DNA from: Leucobacter ruminantium
Lineage (GTDB): Bacteria > Actinomycetota > Actinomycetes > Actinomycetales > Microbacteriaceae
DNA length: 39,915 nt
NCBI RefSeq assembly: GCF_017565705.1
Contig: NZ_JAGDYL010000021.1
Coordinates: 1 to 39,915, forward strand
Direction of reading: 5' to 3'
This document shows positions 12,627 through 22,047 of this stretch, in pieces. The notes beneath the pieces were generated by a model, which worked only from the letters and a program-made list of their open reading frames with translations, did not search any database and was not told the DNA's origin. Both the position numbers and the translations under genes were made by a program. How positions within the stretch are numbered: position 1 is the stretch's first letter; every line of letters begins with the position of its first letter.

Positions 12627-15600
12627 CTACCCCTCGAGCAGCTCGTCGAGGCCCGGCACGGGGGTCGCGAGGCCGTGCCGGTGCGCGCGCGCCGAGATCG
12701 ACTGCTCGCGCAGCAGCGTGAGCAGCTCGACGGGGCCGGCCATCGTCACGGGCTCGGCCCAGAGCGCCACCCGGTGGAGCCCGCCCAGCCACTCGGCCGC
12801 GCGCACCCGGTCTCCGCCGATGAGCCTGATGCGGGCCGCGGGTGCGCCGCCGGCCGCGGCTGGCCCGGAGACGGCGAGGCGCTCCACCCAGTCGCCGTCG
12901 CGTTCGAGCGACACCTCGACGCCGAGCGTGGAGAGGTACGCCGAGACTGCGGACGGCAGCACCTCGCCCGTCGAGACCGCAATCGGTGCCCTGACGAGCA
13001 GAGCGGCCGCGAGCACGCGCACGAGCTGGGCGATCGACCCTCCTTCCGCGAGCCTGATATGCGTGGGCACGGGCTCGTAGCGCAGCACGTCGCGCTCGAC
13101 GCCGAGGCCGAGCTCGTCGCGCAGCACGCCGAACGAGGTGCGCCAGGTGAGCGCATCGGCGAGCGCGGCCCTGCGCACGTGGTCGAAGTGCTCGTAGTCG
13201 AGTGCGGGCTGCGCCGATTCGATGAGCAGGCGCACCTCGGGTTCGAGGCCGCGCAGGTGCAGGGTCTCGCTGCGGGTGCCCTTCCGCGGGCTCCACGAGC
13301 CGAGCGTGAGGAGCCGGTTCGGGCCGCCGCTGAGCGCGGGGAGCCCCACGACGGCGTCGTTCCATCCGCCGCCCGGCTGCCGTTCGATGCGGGTGCGGGT
13401 GGTCGGCCGGTTGATGGAGAGCGCAGCGGCCTCGACACCGCCGAGCCAGTCGAGCACCTCGACGGGATCGTAGGATTGCAGGCCGGCGACGGCACCGCCC
13501 GCGTTCTGCAGCTGGATCGCCTCGTGCAGCGTGTGGGCGTGCACCAGACCGAGAACGGGCACGCCGACCGCATCGGCCCAGAAGGTCGATGATGCCGAGA
13601 CCCCCGCGCGCACGCCAGGGCTCCACAGCAGCCCCTCCTCGTCGAGGCGCTCCGGCCTCACGAGCCACTCCTCGCCGCGGCCGAGCTCGGTGAGAGCTCG
13701 GAGCCCGGCCGCCGACGGCGGTGCGGGGAGCGGCCCTACGTCGAAGCTCAGCGGATCGGCTCCGCCCGGCCGGGACGTGTCGCCGACGCGGAGATGGCGC
13801 ACGGCGTCGGCGAGGCCGTCGCGGAAGCGGCGGGAGCGCGCGGCGCTGCCGAGCAGGATCGCCGCGTGCACCGAGCGCGGGTGCGCGCCCGCCGCCGCGA
13901 ACGCCGAGGCGACGATGTCGTCGATGGCCGCGTCGAAGTCGGCCGACGGAGCGACGAGGATCGCGCCTGGCGCCGGGAGGCAGCCCTCGATGCGCAGGTC
14001 GGGGCGGTGCTTTGCGAGTTCCCGGGCGAGCGCGCGGTCGCCGAGCACCACGGCCCGGTCGATTCCCGGCGCTGCACCGAGCACGGGCAGTGTTCCCGCC
14101 GCTGCGACGGGTTCGAGCCGCACGGTGCCGGCCGGCAGCCCGCCGATCTCCCACTCCTCGAGCAGCGCCCGCGCCGATGCCGCAACGCGCTGCGGAGCCG
14201 TCCAGAGCACGCCGCTGCCCGCTGCGAGCGCCGCGAGCACCGCCTCGACCTGCACCGACAGCGGCACGGCGGCGTCGGCGGCGACGAGCGCGAGCCCTTC
14301 GGCGACGAAGGTGGCTCCGCGCACGGCGGCGAGCCGTTCGGCGAGCTGGCCGGAGTAGCGGGCGGCGTCGACGATGTCGTCGACCTCGCGGTCGAGCTCG
14401 GCCACGGGGGCCCCCGTGTCGCGGGCCAGGCTCTGCAGCATGCGGTCGCGGGCGGCGACGGTGGCGAGGGCGAGTCGGCGCAGGCGGGCGGCGCGTTGGG
14501 CCGGGGGCTGCTCGGCCCAGGCCTCCCCTGCCGCGCGTGCTCGCTCGGCGGCTGCGACCGGATCCAGGTCGGCCTCGGAGAGCGCGATGGTGGGATTCTC
14601 GGCGTCGATCTCGGCGGCCTCGGCGGCGGCGCGGCGCAACAGGCTGCGCGCCCACTCGCGGTTCTGCGGCAGGCTGGCGTCGGTCTCGGGCTCGTTCGCG
14701 AAGCCAGAGGGCGTGACGACGGGGATGGCCCGGGGCGGGGCGAGCTCGGTGAGGCGCAGCTCTCCGGTGGAGCCGCGGGTGAGGCCGAGCACGGCGGCCG
14801 TGAGGCCGCCGGTGTCGAAGCGGGCGGGCTCGTCGGGGGCGCGGTAGAAGAGGGCGCTGTCGCGCTCGCTGGGGTCCCACTCGCGGGCGCGCAGCTGGGT
14901 GCGGTGCGGTCCGGGCGGCGGCTCCGCGGCGGCCTCGGCCGCCGCGAGGAACCGCTCGCGATCGGCGGCCTCGAGGTCGGGCGAGGGATCCCCGTCGCTC
15001 CCCTCCCCGTCTTCCGGGGAGGGATCCACCCCGCCGCCGTGCACCGCGGCCTCCAGGCGCGCGACGTCCGAGGCGGGGTCGGCGGCCTCTGCCGCGAAGC
15101 CGAGAAGCACGCCGAGTGCGCCCGAGAACTCCTGCGGGGCGACCACGGGGAGTGCGACGCGCACCTCCGGCGCCTCGCCGACGAGGAGTTCGGCGAGGCC
15201 GGGCCCGACGCCGCTGCGCAGCTGCACGCTGAAGAGCTCGGCGCTGCCGAGGCGCTCGGCGAGCTCGACGGAGGCGGCCAGCACCCGCACGTCCTCGGTG
15301 GCGATGACGGGTCGCAGTGTGGCGGCGCGGCCGGGGTGCAGCGCGAGTTCGGCGAGCCGCAGCAGCTGCGCCGTGGCCTGCCGACGGTCCTCGATCACCG
15401 GCACGGCGAGGCCGCTGTGGATCGAGGCGATTCGCTCGGGGCCCGCCGCGCGACCGATGCCGATCACCACCTCGGACGGCGCACCTCCGTCGGCGATACG
15501 GCGCTGAGCCCAGCGGCTGAGCGCCGCGTAGTGGTCGCGCGACTCGGGCAGCTCGGCGAGGAGGCGGACGCCGACGCGGGCGCGGTCGAGCGAGGGATCG

Positions 15601-16343
15601 GCGAGCGCGCGCACCACCAGGCCGGGCACGAGGCGCGCCCACCGCACGCTGCTCGGGGCGATGACGACGGTCGTGCCGTGATCCCTGGCCGCTTCGAGCA
15701 CCGGGCGCAGCGCTGCCGAGGCGCGCGCCAGGTCATCGTCGGCCGACCAGTCGGTGCCGCCGGGCGCGAGCCGGGCGGGATCGACGGCGAGGTGCTTGAC
15801 GAGCGGATGCGCGGCGAGCCCCGCGAGCCGGGCCGCCTCGGCCGCCGCACCCGTCGGGCCGTGCACCGCGTCGCCCGTCGGCTCGACGACGGGCACGATC
15901 CCCGCCTCCCCGTGCCTGCGCAGCACCTCGGCGAGCCCGGAGAGACGGCCGGGCTTCTCGGCATCGGTCGGCAGCTTTGTGGCGAGCACAAGGTGCGACA
16001 CGCGATCCCTCAGCCACTTCCGCGCGACGGGCATCACCGCCCACGGCAGACCCATCGACACCGCGCCGCCCGCGCGCATCGCGATGCGGTCGCGCGCAGG
16101 CATCGAGGCCGGCATCTCCTGCGCCATCTCGCGCAGGCCGAGCGCCGAGGTGATCGCATCGTCGGTGCCCGCGACGAGCTCGATGAGGCGACGCGTGAAT
16201 TCGAAGCTCTCTGGATCGCGGCTCAGGCCGGCGAGCAGATCCTCACCGCTCCCCCCGTCGCGGAGCGCGGCGAGCCAGGCCGTCGCGCGCGCCTCCGCCG
16301 CGTGCGCCACGTCGCCCCAGACGATGCTTCCGTCATCTGCCAT
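12627..16343 (-). CDS. PutA-like protein with degenerate catalytic motifs
   Basis: The 1238-residue protein has the layout of bifunctional proline dehydrogenase/P5C dehydrogenase. RAGGAVSMGLPWAVMPVARKWLRD near the N-terminus and INRPTTRTRIERQPGGGW plus GGPNRLLTLG near residues 975-1000 are clearly PutA-like. The catalytic signatures are missing. Near residue 296 IGIGRAAG stands where LVKGA is expected, and GFAAEA near 413 replaces the substrate-binding Arg pair. CLPAPGAI near 786 replaces ETSGKNA, GAHPRSVHA near 820 replaces GQKCSAA (no catalytic Cys), and ADAVGVPVLG near 923 replaces the E-x-FGP motif. These alignments are by eye. Start at 16343 is preferred (TACAGT 7 nt upstream). It may be a pseudoenzyme or a divergent PutA paralogue. 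Confidence 0.75.
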   Translation of the reverse strand: MADDGSIVWGDVAHAAEARATAWLAALRDGGSGEDLLAGLSRDPESFEFTRRLIELVAGTDDAITSALGLREMAQEMPASMPARDRIAMRAGGAVSMGLPWAVMPVARKWLRDRVSHLVLATKLPTDAEKPGRLSGLAEVLRRHGEAGIVPVVEPTGDAVHGPTGAAAEAARLAGLAAHPLVKHLAVDPARLAPGGTDWSADDDLARASAALRPVLEAARDHGTTVVIAPSSVRWARLVPGLVVRALADPSLDRARVGVRLLAELPESRDHYAALSRWAQRRIADGGAPSEVVIGIGRAAGPERIASIHSGLAVPVIEDRRQATAQLLRLAELALHPGRAATLRPVIATEDVRVLAASVELAERLGSAELFSVQLRSGVGPGLAELLVGEAPEVRVALPVVAPQEFSGALGVLLGFAAEAADPASDVARLEAAVHGGGVDPSPEDGEGSDGDPSPDLEAADRERFLAAAEAAAEPPPGPHRTQLRAREWDPSERDSALFYRAPDEPARFDTGGLTAAVLGLTRGSTGELRLTELAPPRAIPVVTPSGFANEPETDASLPQNREWARSLLRRAAAEAAEIDAENPTIALSEADLDPVAAAERARAAGEAWAEQPPAQRAARLRRLALATVAARDRMLQSLARDTGAPVAELDREVDDIVDAARYSGQLAERLAAVRGATFVAEGLALVAADAAVPLSVQVEAVLAALAAGSGVLWTAPQRVAASARALLEEWEIGGLPAGTVRLEPVAAAGTLPVLGAAPGIDRAVVLGDRALARELAKHRPDLRIEGCLPAPGAILVAPSADFDAAIDDIVASAFAAAGAHPRSVHAAILLGSAARSRRFRDGLADAVRHLRVGDTSRPGGADPLSFDVGPLPAPPSAAGLRALTELGRGEEWLVRPERLDEEGLLWSPGVRAGVSASSTFWADAVGVPVLGLVHAHTLHEAIQLQNAGGAVAGLQSYDPVEVLDWLGGVEAAALSINRPTTRTRIERQPGGGWNDAVVGLPALSGGPNRLLTLGSWSPRKGTRSETLHLRGLEPEVRLLIESAQPALDYEHFDHVRRAALADALTWRTSFGVLRDELGLGVERDVLRYEPVPTHIRLAEGGSIAQLVRVLAAALLVRAPIAVSTGEVLPSAVSAYLSTLGVEVSLERDGDWVERLAVSGPAAAGGAPAARIRLIGGDRVRAAEWLGGLHRVALWAEPVTMAGPVELLTLLREQSISARAHRHGLATPVPGLDELLEG

Positions 16344-16445
16344 GTGCCCCACTGTATTGGGGGTGTCGGACAAACCCGTGGAAGGCGCTCCGGCCTCCCC
16401 CGGCAACTCGGAGGTTCAGGAGCTGGGAGCACCGGGGTGGCGCGC

Positions 16446-18047
16446 CTACGCCGACGCGAAGAGCTCGCGCACCGCGCGCTTGTCGACCTTGAGGTTCTGG
16501 GTGAGCGGCATCTCCTCGCGCACGAGGAACCTGACGGGCAGCTGATACCGCGCGAGGGTTTCCGAGAGCTGCTCGACGATGCGCTGATGCGACGGCGCCC
16601 CGCCCGGGCCGGGCACGATCAGTGCGACCGGAACCTCGCCGTAGAGCTCGTCCGGAGCGCCGACGACGGCCGCATCGGCGATGCCGTCGATGCGGCGCAG
16701 CGCCTCCTCGACGTCGATGCACCACACCTTCTCGCCGCCCCTGTTGATCATGTCCTTCGTGCGGTCGACGAGGAAGACGTAGTCGTCGTCGCCGATGTAG
16801 CCGACGTCGCCGGTGTCGAGCCAGCCGTCCTCGGTGAGCGACGGCGTCTCGATCCCGTCGTAGCGGCGCAGCAGGTTCGCCCCGCGCAGCCACAGCGCGC
16901 CGGGCTCCCCGCGCTCGACCTCGCGGCCCGCCTCGTCGCGCACCTGCAGTTGCAGTCCGGGAATGGGCCGCCCGGAGGAGCCGCAGTGCACGCTCGTCGC
17001 GGCGTCGGCCGGGAAGATCAGGGCGGGCGAGCTCGTCTCGGTCAGCCCGTAGACCGTGCGGAACTCCATGCGGGGCAGCCAGGCGTGCAGCTCGCGGATG
17101 CGCGAGACGGGCATGTGGGCGGCGCCGCATGCCATCATGCGCAGCGCGGGCAGGGGCGGGTGATCACGGCGCGCGGCCGCGTCCAGCAGCAGCGCGTACA
17201 CGGTGGGCGAGGCGTGCACGAAGGTGATGCGCTCCTGCTCCAGCGTGCGCAGCAGCCGATCGGCGTCGAAGCGGCGATGCAGGTGCAACGCGCCGCCCAC
17301 GTGCACGAAGAGCCCGAGCAGGGCGACGAGCCCGGTCACGTAGGCGATGGGCACGGGGAGCACGCTCGAATCGCCGGGCCCGATGCCGAGCACGTGCCGG
17401 TAGGCGGCGATCGCGTGCCCCACGCCGCGGTTGGTGAGCAGCACGCCCTTGCTCACGGAGGTGGTGCCCGAGGTGTACATCAGCAGGCAGTCGGCATCGG
17501 GGTCGGCCTGCCGCGGCGGGGTAGGGATCGCCCCGCAGCCCCAGCCGCCGAAGCCGTAGCCGTCATCCCGGTTCTCGGACCACAGCAGCTCGGCCGTCGA
17601 ATCGCCCACGCCGTCCCAGTCGCGGAAGCGCTCCTCGGCGATGATCAGCTCCGGCTCGGCGAGGTCGAGGAGCGCGCGCATCTCCGGGGCGCGGTGCTTC
17701 GTGGGCACCGGCACCGCGACACCGCCGCAGCGGTTCACGGCGTAGAGCGCCACGGCGAACTCGATCGAGGTGTCGAGCAGCAGCGCCACCCTGGTGCCGG
17801 GGCGCACCCTGCGCTCCAGGCATGTGGCCGCCTGGTCCACGAGCATCCGCAGCTGTGAGAAGGTCGCCGTGCGACCGTCGTCTGCGATGAGCGCGACGGA
17901 GTCGGGCGCTCGCACGGCGCTCGCGACCAGCGACGTGTACAGGCTCGTGGGCGCGTCCTCGTAGACGACGAGCTCGTGCCCGCGCACGTTCGCCGTGGTC
18001 AGCCCGGCGGTCACCGGCGCGTCCCAGAGCTCCTCACCGCGCAGCAT
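16446..18047 (-). CDS. Acyl-CoA synthetase (AMP-forming)
   Basis: A 533-residue class I adenylate-forming enzyme. The P-loop-like motif YTSGTTSVSKG lies at 191-201, YGLTETSS at 333-340, GWLDTGD at 408-414 and the hinge DRTKDMINRGGEK at 428-440. The C-terminal catalytic lysine is probably Lys520 (LTQNLKVDKR). It would activate a carboxylic acid to its acyl-AMP and then the CoA thioester. The substrate cannot be read from sequence. The start overlaps the glycerate kinase stop by 14 nt, so they are cotranscribed. It sits downstream of a CoA-transferase/thiolase block, suggesting entry of an organic acid into beta-oxidation-like steps. O-succinylbenzoate- or feruloyl-CoA-type ligases are alternatives. 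Confidence 0.88.
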   Translation of the reverse strand: MLRGEELWDAPVTAGLTTANVRGHELVVYEDAPTSLYTSLVASAVRAPDSVALIADDGRTATFSQLRMLVDQAATCLERRVRPGTRVALLLDTSIEFAVALYAVNRCGGVAVPVPTKHRAPEMRALLDLAEPELIIAEERFRDWDGVGDSTAELLWSENRDDGYGFGGWGCGAIPTPPRQADPDADCLLMYTSGTTSVSKGVLLTNRGVGHAIAAYRHVLGIGPGDSSVLPVPIAYVTGLVALLGLFVHVGGALHLHRRFDADRLLRTLEQERITFVHASPTVYALLLDAAARRDHPPLPALRMMACGAAHMPVSRIRELHAWLPRMEFRTVYGLTETSSPALIFPADAATSVHCGSSGRPIPGLQLQVRDEAGREVERGEPGALWLRGANLLRRYDGIETPSLTEDGWLDTGDVGYIGDDDYVFLVDRTKDMINRGGEKVWCIDVEEALRRIDGIADAAVVGAPDELYGEVPVALIVPGPGGAPSHQRIVEQLSETLARYQLPVRFLVREEMPLTQNLKVDKRAVRELFASA

Positions 18048-19209
18048 GGTGCGCTCCTTCCCCCGCAGCGGTGTCGGCGAACGACCCGTTCGCCAGCCTG
18101 CACGCCATCGCCACCGCGCGCTCGAGGTTGTCGGCGCCGCTCCGCAGAGCCTCGTCGAGAGTCGTCACGCCGCGCACGATGGGCACGATCGCGACGACCC
18201 CGGGCGGCGGGCTCGCCTCGACCTCGGCGTCGATGCGCCCGGCGAACACGACCGTCGGCACCCCGGCGGCGAGCGCGCGCTCCGCCACCCGCACGGGTAC
18301 CTTGCCCGAGAGCGACTGCGCATCGAGGCTGCCCTCGCCGGTGAACACGACCGTCGCGCCGGCCAGTCGCTCGTCGAGACCGATGAGGTCCATGACGGTC
18401 GTCGCACCCGATTCCATGCGCCCCCGGCAGAAGGCGAGGAACGCCGCCCCGAGACCGCCCGCGGCGCCGGCGCCCGAAACGTCACGCACGCGACGGCCAG
18501 TCTCGCCCTCCACGACGTCGGCCCAGCGGCCGAGCGCCGCGTCGAGGCGGGCGACATCGTCGGGGCGGGCGCCCTTCTGAGGTCCGAACACGGCGCTCGC
18601 GCCGTTCGGGCCGAGCAGGGGGTTGCTCACGTCGCCCGCGATGCGCACCTCGACCCGGGCGAGGCGCGGGTCGATCCCGGCCAGGTCGACGGCGGCGAGG
18701 CCCGCGAGCGCGGCGCCGCCGTCGGGCAGCTCCGCTCCCGCGGCGTCGAGGAAGCGGGCGCCGAGCGCGGCCATCATGCCGGCGCCCGCATCGTTCGTCG
18801 CGCTGCCGCCGAGACCGATGAGCAGCGTCTCCGCCCCGCGATCGAGCGCCGCGAGCACGAGCTCCCCCACCCCGCGGGTGGACGTGGCGCCCGCGTCACG
18901 CTCCTCGGGAGCGATCATTTCGAGCCCGCAGGCGTGCGCGACCTCGATGACGGCGAGCGAGCGCTCGGGCACGTAGGCGAATCGCCCCATGATCGGACGC
19001 CCGAGCGCGTCGTGGCAGGGTGCTTCGACCACGGTGCCGCCGAGGGCGTCGACGAGCACGTCTCCCGTTCCCTCGCCGCCGTCGGCCATGGGGGTCAGCA
19101 CGATCTCGGCGTCGGAATGCACGCGGCGGATCCCTCGCGCCATCGCCGCGGCGGCTTCCTTCGCCGTCATGGACTCCTTGAACGAGTCGGGTGCGCAGAT
19201 GAACAGCAT
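18034..19209 (-). CDS. Glycerate kinase (GlxK/GarK family)
   Basis: This 391-residue enzyme belongs to the glycerate kinase type-1 family, which phosphorylates D-glycerate with ATP to 2- or 3-phosphoglycerate. Characteristic motifs are APDSFKESMTAKEAA at the N-terminus, PMADGGEGT near 42-50, GLGGSATNDAGAGMM near 135-149, and TGEGSLDAQSLSGK near 295-308. ATG at 19209 has GAGGAGA 5 nt upstream. It ends inside the acyl-CoA synthetase gene and follows the MFS gene by 120 nt. With the ACS-type transporter it suggests uptake and use of glycerate, glucarate or a similar sugar acid. Confidence 0.92.
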   Translation of the reverse strand: MLFICAPDSFKESMTAKEAAAAMARGIRRVHSDAEIVLTPMADGGEGTGDVLVDALGGTVVEAPCHDALGRPIMGRFAYVPERSLAVIEVAHACGLEMIAPEERDAGATSTRGVGELVLAALDRGAETLLIGLGGSATNDAGAGMMAALGARFLDAAGAELPDGGAALAGLAAVDLAGIDPRLARVEVRIAGDVSNPLLGPNGASAVFGPQKGARPDDVARLDAALGRWADVVEGETGRRVRDVSGAGAAGGLGAAFLAFCRGRMESGATTVMDLIGLDERLAGATVVFTGEGSLDAQSLSGKVPVRVAERALAAGVPTVVFAGRIDAEVEASPPPGVVAIVPIVRGVTTLDEALRSGADNLERAVAMACRLANGSFADTAAGEGAHHAAR

Positions 19210-19329
19210 CGTTTCTCCTCAGCGGGGGCGGAACGAGACCCTGGGCCCCGTCCCGCGTCTGTCGACCAGGTTAGAGGTCGCGCGGGGAGGCGCACATCCT
19301 CGCGACGGCACGCTTCCCCGCGCGGCCTC

Positions 19330-20673
19330 TCAGTTCTTCGCGACCGCCGTCTCGCGCCCGGATCCCTTCAGGCCGAGCGCCAGGAGCGCACCGCACACCG
19401 CGAGCCCGATGATGAACCACAGGCCGGCGAGCGGGTTGCCCGTCGCGGTCTCGAGCGAGCCCATGATGGTCGGGCCGAGGAAGCCGCCGAAGAGGCCGAC
19501 CGTGTTGATCAGCGCGATGCCCGCCGCGACCGCCATGCCGCTGAGCCGGCGCCCGGGGAAGGTGAACAGCATCGACTGGATGACGAAGAACCAGAACGCG
19601 GCCAGCACGAAGCCGATCACGGCGAGCAGCAGGTTGTGGCCCGAGAGCACCGAGATGAGCAGGCCGGCCGCGACCGCGACGAGGCCGCCGGAGACGAGCG
19701 CCTTCTGCCGACCGATGGTCGTGCCGAGACGCGGCATCAGCACCGATCCGATCGCCGCGGAGATCCACGGGATCGCGGTGATGAGGCCCACGGTGAGGGG
19801 CGCCATGTCGGGGTCGAAGCCCGCGATCATCGACGGGAGGAAGTAGCTCAGCGAGTACACGGCCACCTGGTGCGTGAAGTAGACGGCGATGACGAGCCAC
19901 AGGATCCTGTCCTTCGCGACGGGCAGCAGGGCCCGGAAGCCGTGCGCCTGCGCGCCCTTGCCGTCGTCCTCCGCGGCGAGCTGCTCCTCGAGCAGCTGCT
20001 TGTCCTCGTCGCTCAGCCACTTCGCCTGGCGGGGGCGATCGGGCAGCTTGAACCAGACCCAGAACGCCAGGAGCACCGCGGGCAGTCCCTCGATGATGAA
20101 CATCCACTGCCAGCCGTGCAGTCCGCCGAGGCCGTCGAGCTGCAGCAGGGCGCCGCCCAGGGGCGCGCCGATGATGTTCGCGAGCGACACGCCCAGCAGG
20201 AAGAGCCCGATGGCGCGGGCGCGGTCGGCGCGCGGGAACCAGTAGGTGATGTAGAGGATCATGCCCGGGTAGAGGCCCGCCTCGGCGGCGCCGAGCAGCA
20301 CGCGCAGGATGTAGAACGACCACTCGTTCCAGACGACCGCCATGAGCATGGAGAGCACGCCCCAGGTGATCATGATGCGCGCGATCCAGAAGCGCGCGCC
20401 GAGCTTGTGCATCAGCAGGTTCGAGGGCACCTCGAGCAGGGAGTAGGCGAAGAAGAACAGGCCAGCGCCGAGGCCGTAGGCCGCCGCGGTGAGCCCGATG
20501 TCGACCTCGAGGGCGCTCTTCGCCATGCCGATGTTCGTGCGGTCGATGAAGGCGATGATGTAGATCACGATCATCAGCGGCATGAGCCGCGCGAAGTTCG
20601 TCTTGGTGATCCGCGCCAGGCGGGATCGATTCTGCGGGTCGGCGATGGGGCCGACCGCTGTCAGTTCGGACAC
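19330..20673 (-). CDS. MFS transporter, anion:cation symporter type
   Basis: A 447-residue inner-membrane carrier with about 12 hydrophobic helices. FIDRTNIGMAKSALEVDIGL in the first helix-loop and AEAGLYPGMILYITYWFPRADRARAIG in the middle are characteristic of the ACS family (tartrate, glucarate, phthalate and related acids). A charged central loop (about 205-235) separates the two six-helix halves. The GTG at 20673 has AAAGGAAA upstream. The palindrome CTTACAACGGTGTAAG lies 17 nt before it. Genes around it (glycerate kinase, acyl-CoA synthetase, CoA-transferase, thiolase) indicate import of an organic acid for catabolism. The substrate is inferred from family and context. Confidence 0.88.
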   Translation of the reverse strand: MSELTAVGPIADPQNRSRLARITKTNFARLMPLMIVIYIIAFIDRTNIGMAKSALEVDIGLTAAAYGLGAGLFFFAYSLLEVPSNLLMHKLGARFWIARIMITWGVLSMLMAVVWNEWSFYILRVLLGAAEAGLYPGMILYITYWFPRADRARAIGLFLLGVSLANIIGAPLGGALLQLDGLGGLHGWQWMFIIEGLPAVLLAFWVWFKLPDRPRQAKWLSDEDKQLLEEQLAAEDDGKGAQAHGFRALLPVAKDRILWLVIAVYFTHQVAVYSLSYFLPSMIAGFDPDMAPLTVGLITAIPWISAAIGSVLMPRLGTTIGRQKALVSGGLVAVAAGLLISVLSGHNLLLAVIGFVLAAFWFFVIQSMLFTFPGRRLSGMAVAAGIALINTVGLFGGFLGPTIMGSLETATGNPLAGLWFIIGLAVCGALLALGLKGSGRETAVAKN

Positions 20674-20690
20674 TGGGTTTCCTTTCGTCG

Positions 20691-20706
20691 CTTACAACGG
20701 TGTAAG
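20691..20706. promoter_or_regulatory. Palindromic operator upstream of the MFS gene
   Basis: CTTACAACGGTGTAAG has perfect 6-bp arms around 4 nt. It lies in the 139-bp gap after the thiolase gene, next to the ribosome-binding site of the transporter. The form suits a GntR- or TetR-type dimer. It implies that the transporter can be regulated separately from the upstream LacI operon. Confidence 0.5.
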
Positions 20707-20812
20707 AGGTTTTCGGGCGCACCGATCACCGGTGGGGTCGGGATCCCTCACTGGCGAGGGATCCGGCCGGAGCGATTCCCGAGGGATCGGCTCCGATGCG
20801 GTGCGCGTCGGG

Positions 20813-21997
20813 TCAGACCGCCCGGATGATCGCGGCGACGGCCTGTCCGCCGCCGATGCACATCGTGACGAGACCGTTCTCGAGGCCGCGGGCGCGCAGG
20901 TTCTTGGCGGTGCGCAGGGTGAGGATCGCTCCGGTCGCGCCGATCGGGTGGCCCCAGGCGATGGCGCCGCCGAGGGGGTTGGTGCGCTCGGGGTCGAGAC
21001 CGGCGTCGCGGATCACGGCGACGGCCTGCGAGGCGAAGGCCTCGTTGAGCTCGACCCAGTCGAGGTCAGAGACGGCCATGCCGTTGCGCTCGAGGATGCG
21101 GTCGATCGCGATCTTCGGGGCGTAGCCCATCACCTCGGGCTCGAGGCCTACCTTGACGAAGTCGACGAACTCGGCGAGCGGCGCGAGCCCGCGGCGCTCC
21201 GCCTCGGCTGCCGTCGTCACGACGAGCGCGGCGCCCGCGTCGTTGATGCCCGAGCTGTTGCCCGCGGTCACGCTGCCGTCCTTCGCGAAGGCGGGGCGCA
21301 TCTTCGCGAGCGACTCGGCGGTGACGCCCGCGCGGGGGTGCTCGTCGCGGTCGACGACGGTGTCGCCCCTGCGACCCTGGATCGTGAGCGGCGCGATCTC
21401 GGCGTCGACCGCCCCGGCCTCGAGCGCCGCCTGCGCGCGCCGCTGCGACTCGGCGGCGTAGGCGTCCTGCTCCTCGCGGCTCACACCGTAGCGCTCCGCG
21501 ACGCGCTCGGCGGTGACGCCCATCGGGTAGTCGCCCCACGGGTCGGTGACCAGCGAGAGCGTGCCGTCGACGAGGCGGTGGTGGCCCAGCCGGTACCCGT
21601 TGCGCGCCTCGAAGTCCATGAACGGCTGGCGCGACATGTTCTCGCTGCCGCCGGCGATGGCGATGGCGGAGTCGCCGGTGCGCAGCTCGTGCGCCGCGCT
21701 CGCTACGGCCTGGAGGCCCGAGCCGCAGAGCCGGTTGACGGCCATCGCCGTCGACGAGGTGCGCGCGCCAGCGGCCAGGGCGATGCGCCTGGCGATGAAG
21801 GCGTCGCCGCCGACCTGGCCGACGCAGCCGATCACGAACTCGTCGACCTCGTCCGGCGCGATCCCCGCGCGCTCGCAGGCCGCGCGCACGGCGTGCGCCC
21901 CCAGTTCGTGGTTGGGGACCCCGGCGAGGGATCCTCCGAAGCTGCCGGTCGCGGTGCGTGCGCCGTCGACGATCACGATGCGTTGCGAATCTGTCAT
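20813..21997 (-). CDS. Acetyl-CoA C-acyltransferase (thiolase)
   Basis: A 394-residue thiolase with the three catalytic signatures: acylated Cys91 in NRLCGSGLQA, His350 in WGHPIGATG and Cys380 in CIGGGQAVA. It cleaves a 3-ketoacyl-CoA (such as acetoacetyl-CoA) with CoA to acetyl-CoA, or runs in reverse. ATG at 21997 has AGGAGA upstream. It is the last of four tightly linked minus-strand genes (LacI, SDR, CoA-transferase, thiolase), 50 nt after the CoA-transferase. Chain-length preference cannot be determined; the context with a CoA-transferase favours short 3-keto acids. Confidence 0.93.
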   Translation of the reverse strand: MTDSQRIVIVDGARTATGSFGGSLAGVPNHELGAHAVRAACERAGIAPDEVDEFVIGCVGQVGGDAFIARRIALAAGARTSSTAMAVNRLCGSGLQAVASAAHELRTGDSAIAIAGGSENMSRQPFMDFEARNGYRLGHHRLVDGTLSLVTDPWGDYPMGVTAERVAERYGVSREEQDAYAAESQRRAQAALEAGAVDAEIAPLTIQGRRGDTVVDRDEHPRAGVTAESLAKMRPAFAKDGSVTAGNSSGINDAGAALVVTTAAEAERRGLAPLAEFVDFVKVGLEPEVMGYAPKIAIDRILERNGMAVSDLDWVELNEAFASQAVAVIRDAGLDPERTNPLGGAIAWGHPIGATGAILTLRTAKNLRARGLENGLVTMCIGGGQAVAAIIRAV

Positions 21998-22047
21998 CTG
22001 TCTCTCCTGGATGGTTGCCGGGCCGCGGCCCGGGAAGGCGTGTGGGG

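Noticed and set aside
12373..15642. A 1089-codon open frame on the minus strand overlapping the PutA-like gene
   Set aside because: Extreme Arg/Ala/Pro composition without domain pattern; it is an out-of-phase shadow of the PutA-like gene in GC-rich DNA.
13794..20829. Very long plus-strand open frames (over 900 codons) opposite the PutA-like, synthetase, kinase and MFS genes
   Set aside because: They are antisense shadows caused by low stop-codon frequency. The minus-strand proteins have clear family motifs.
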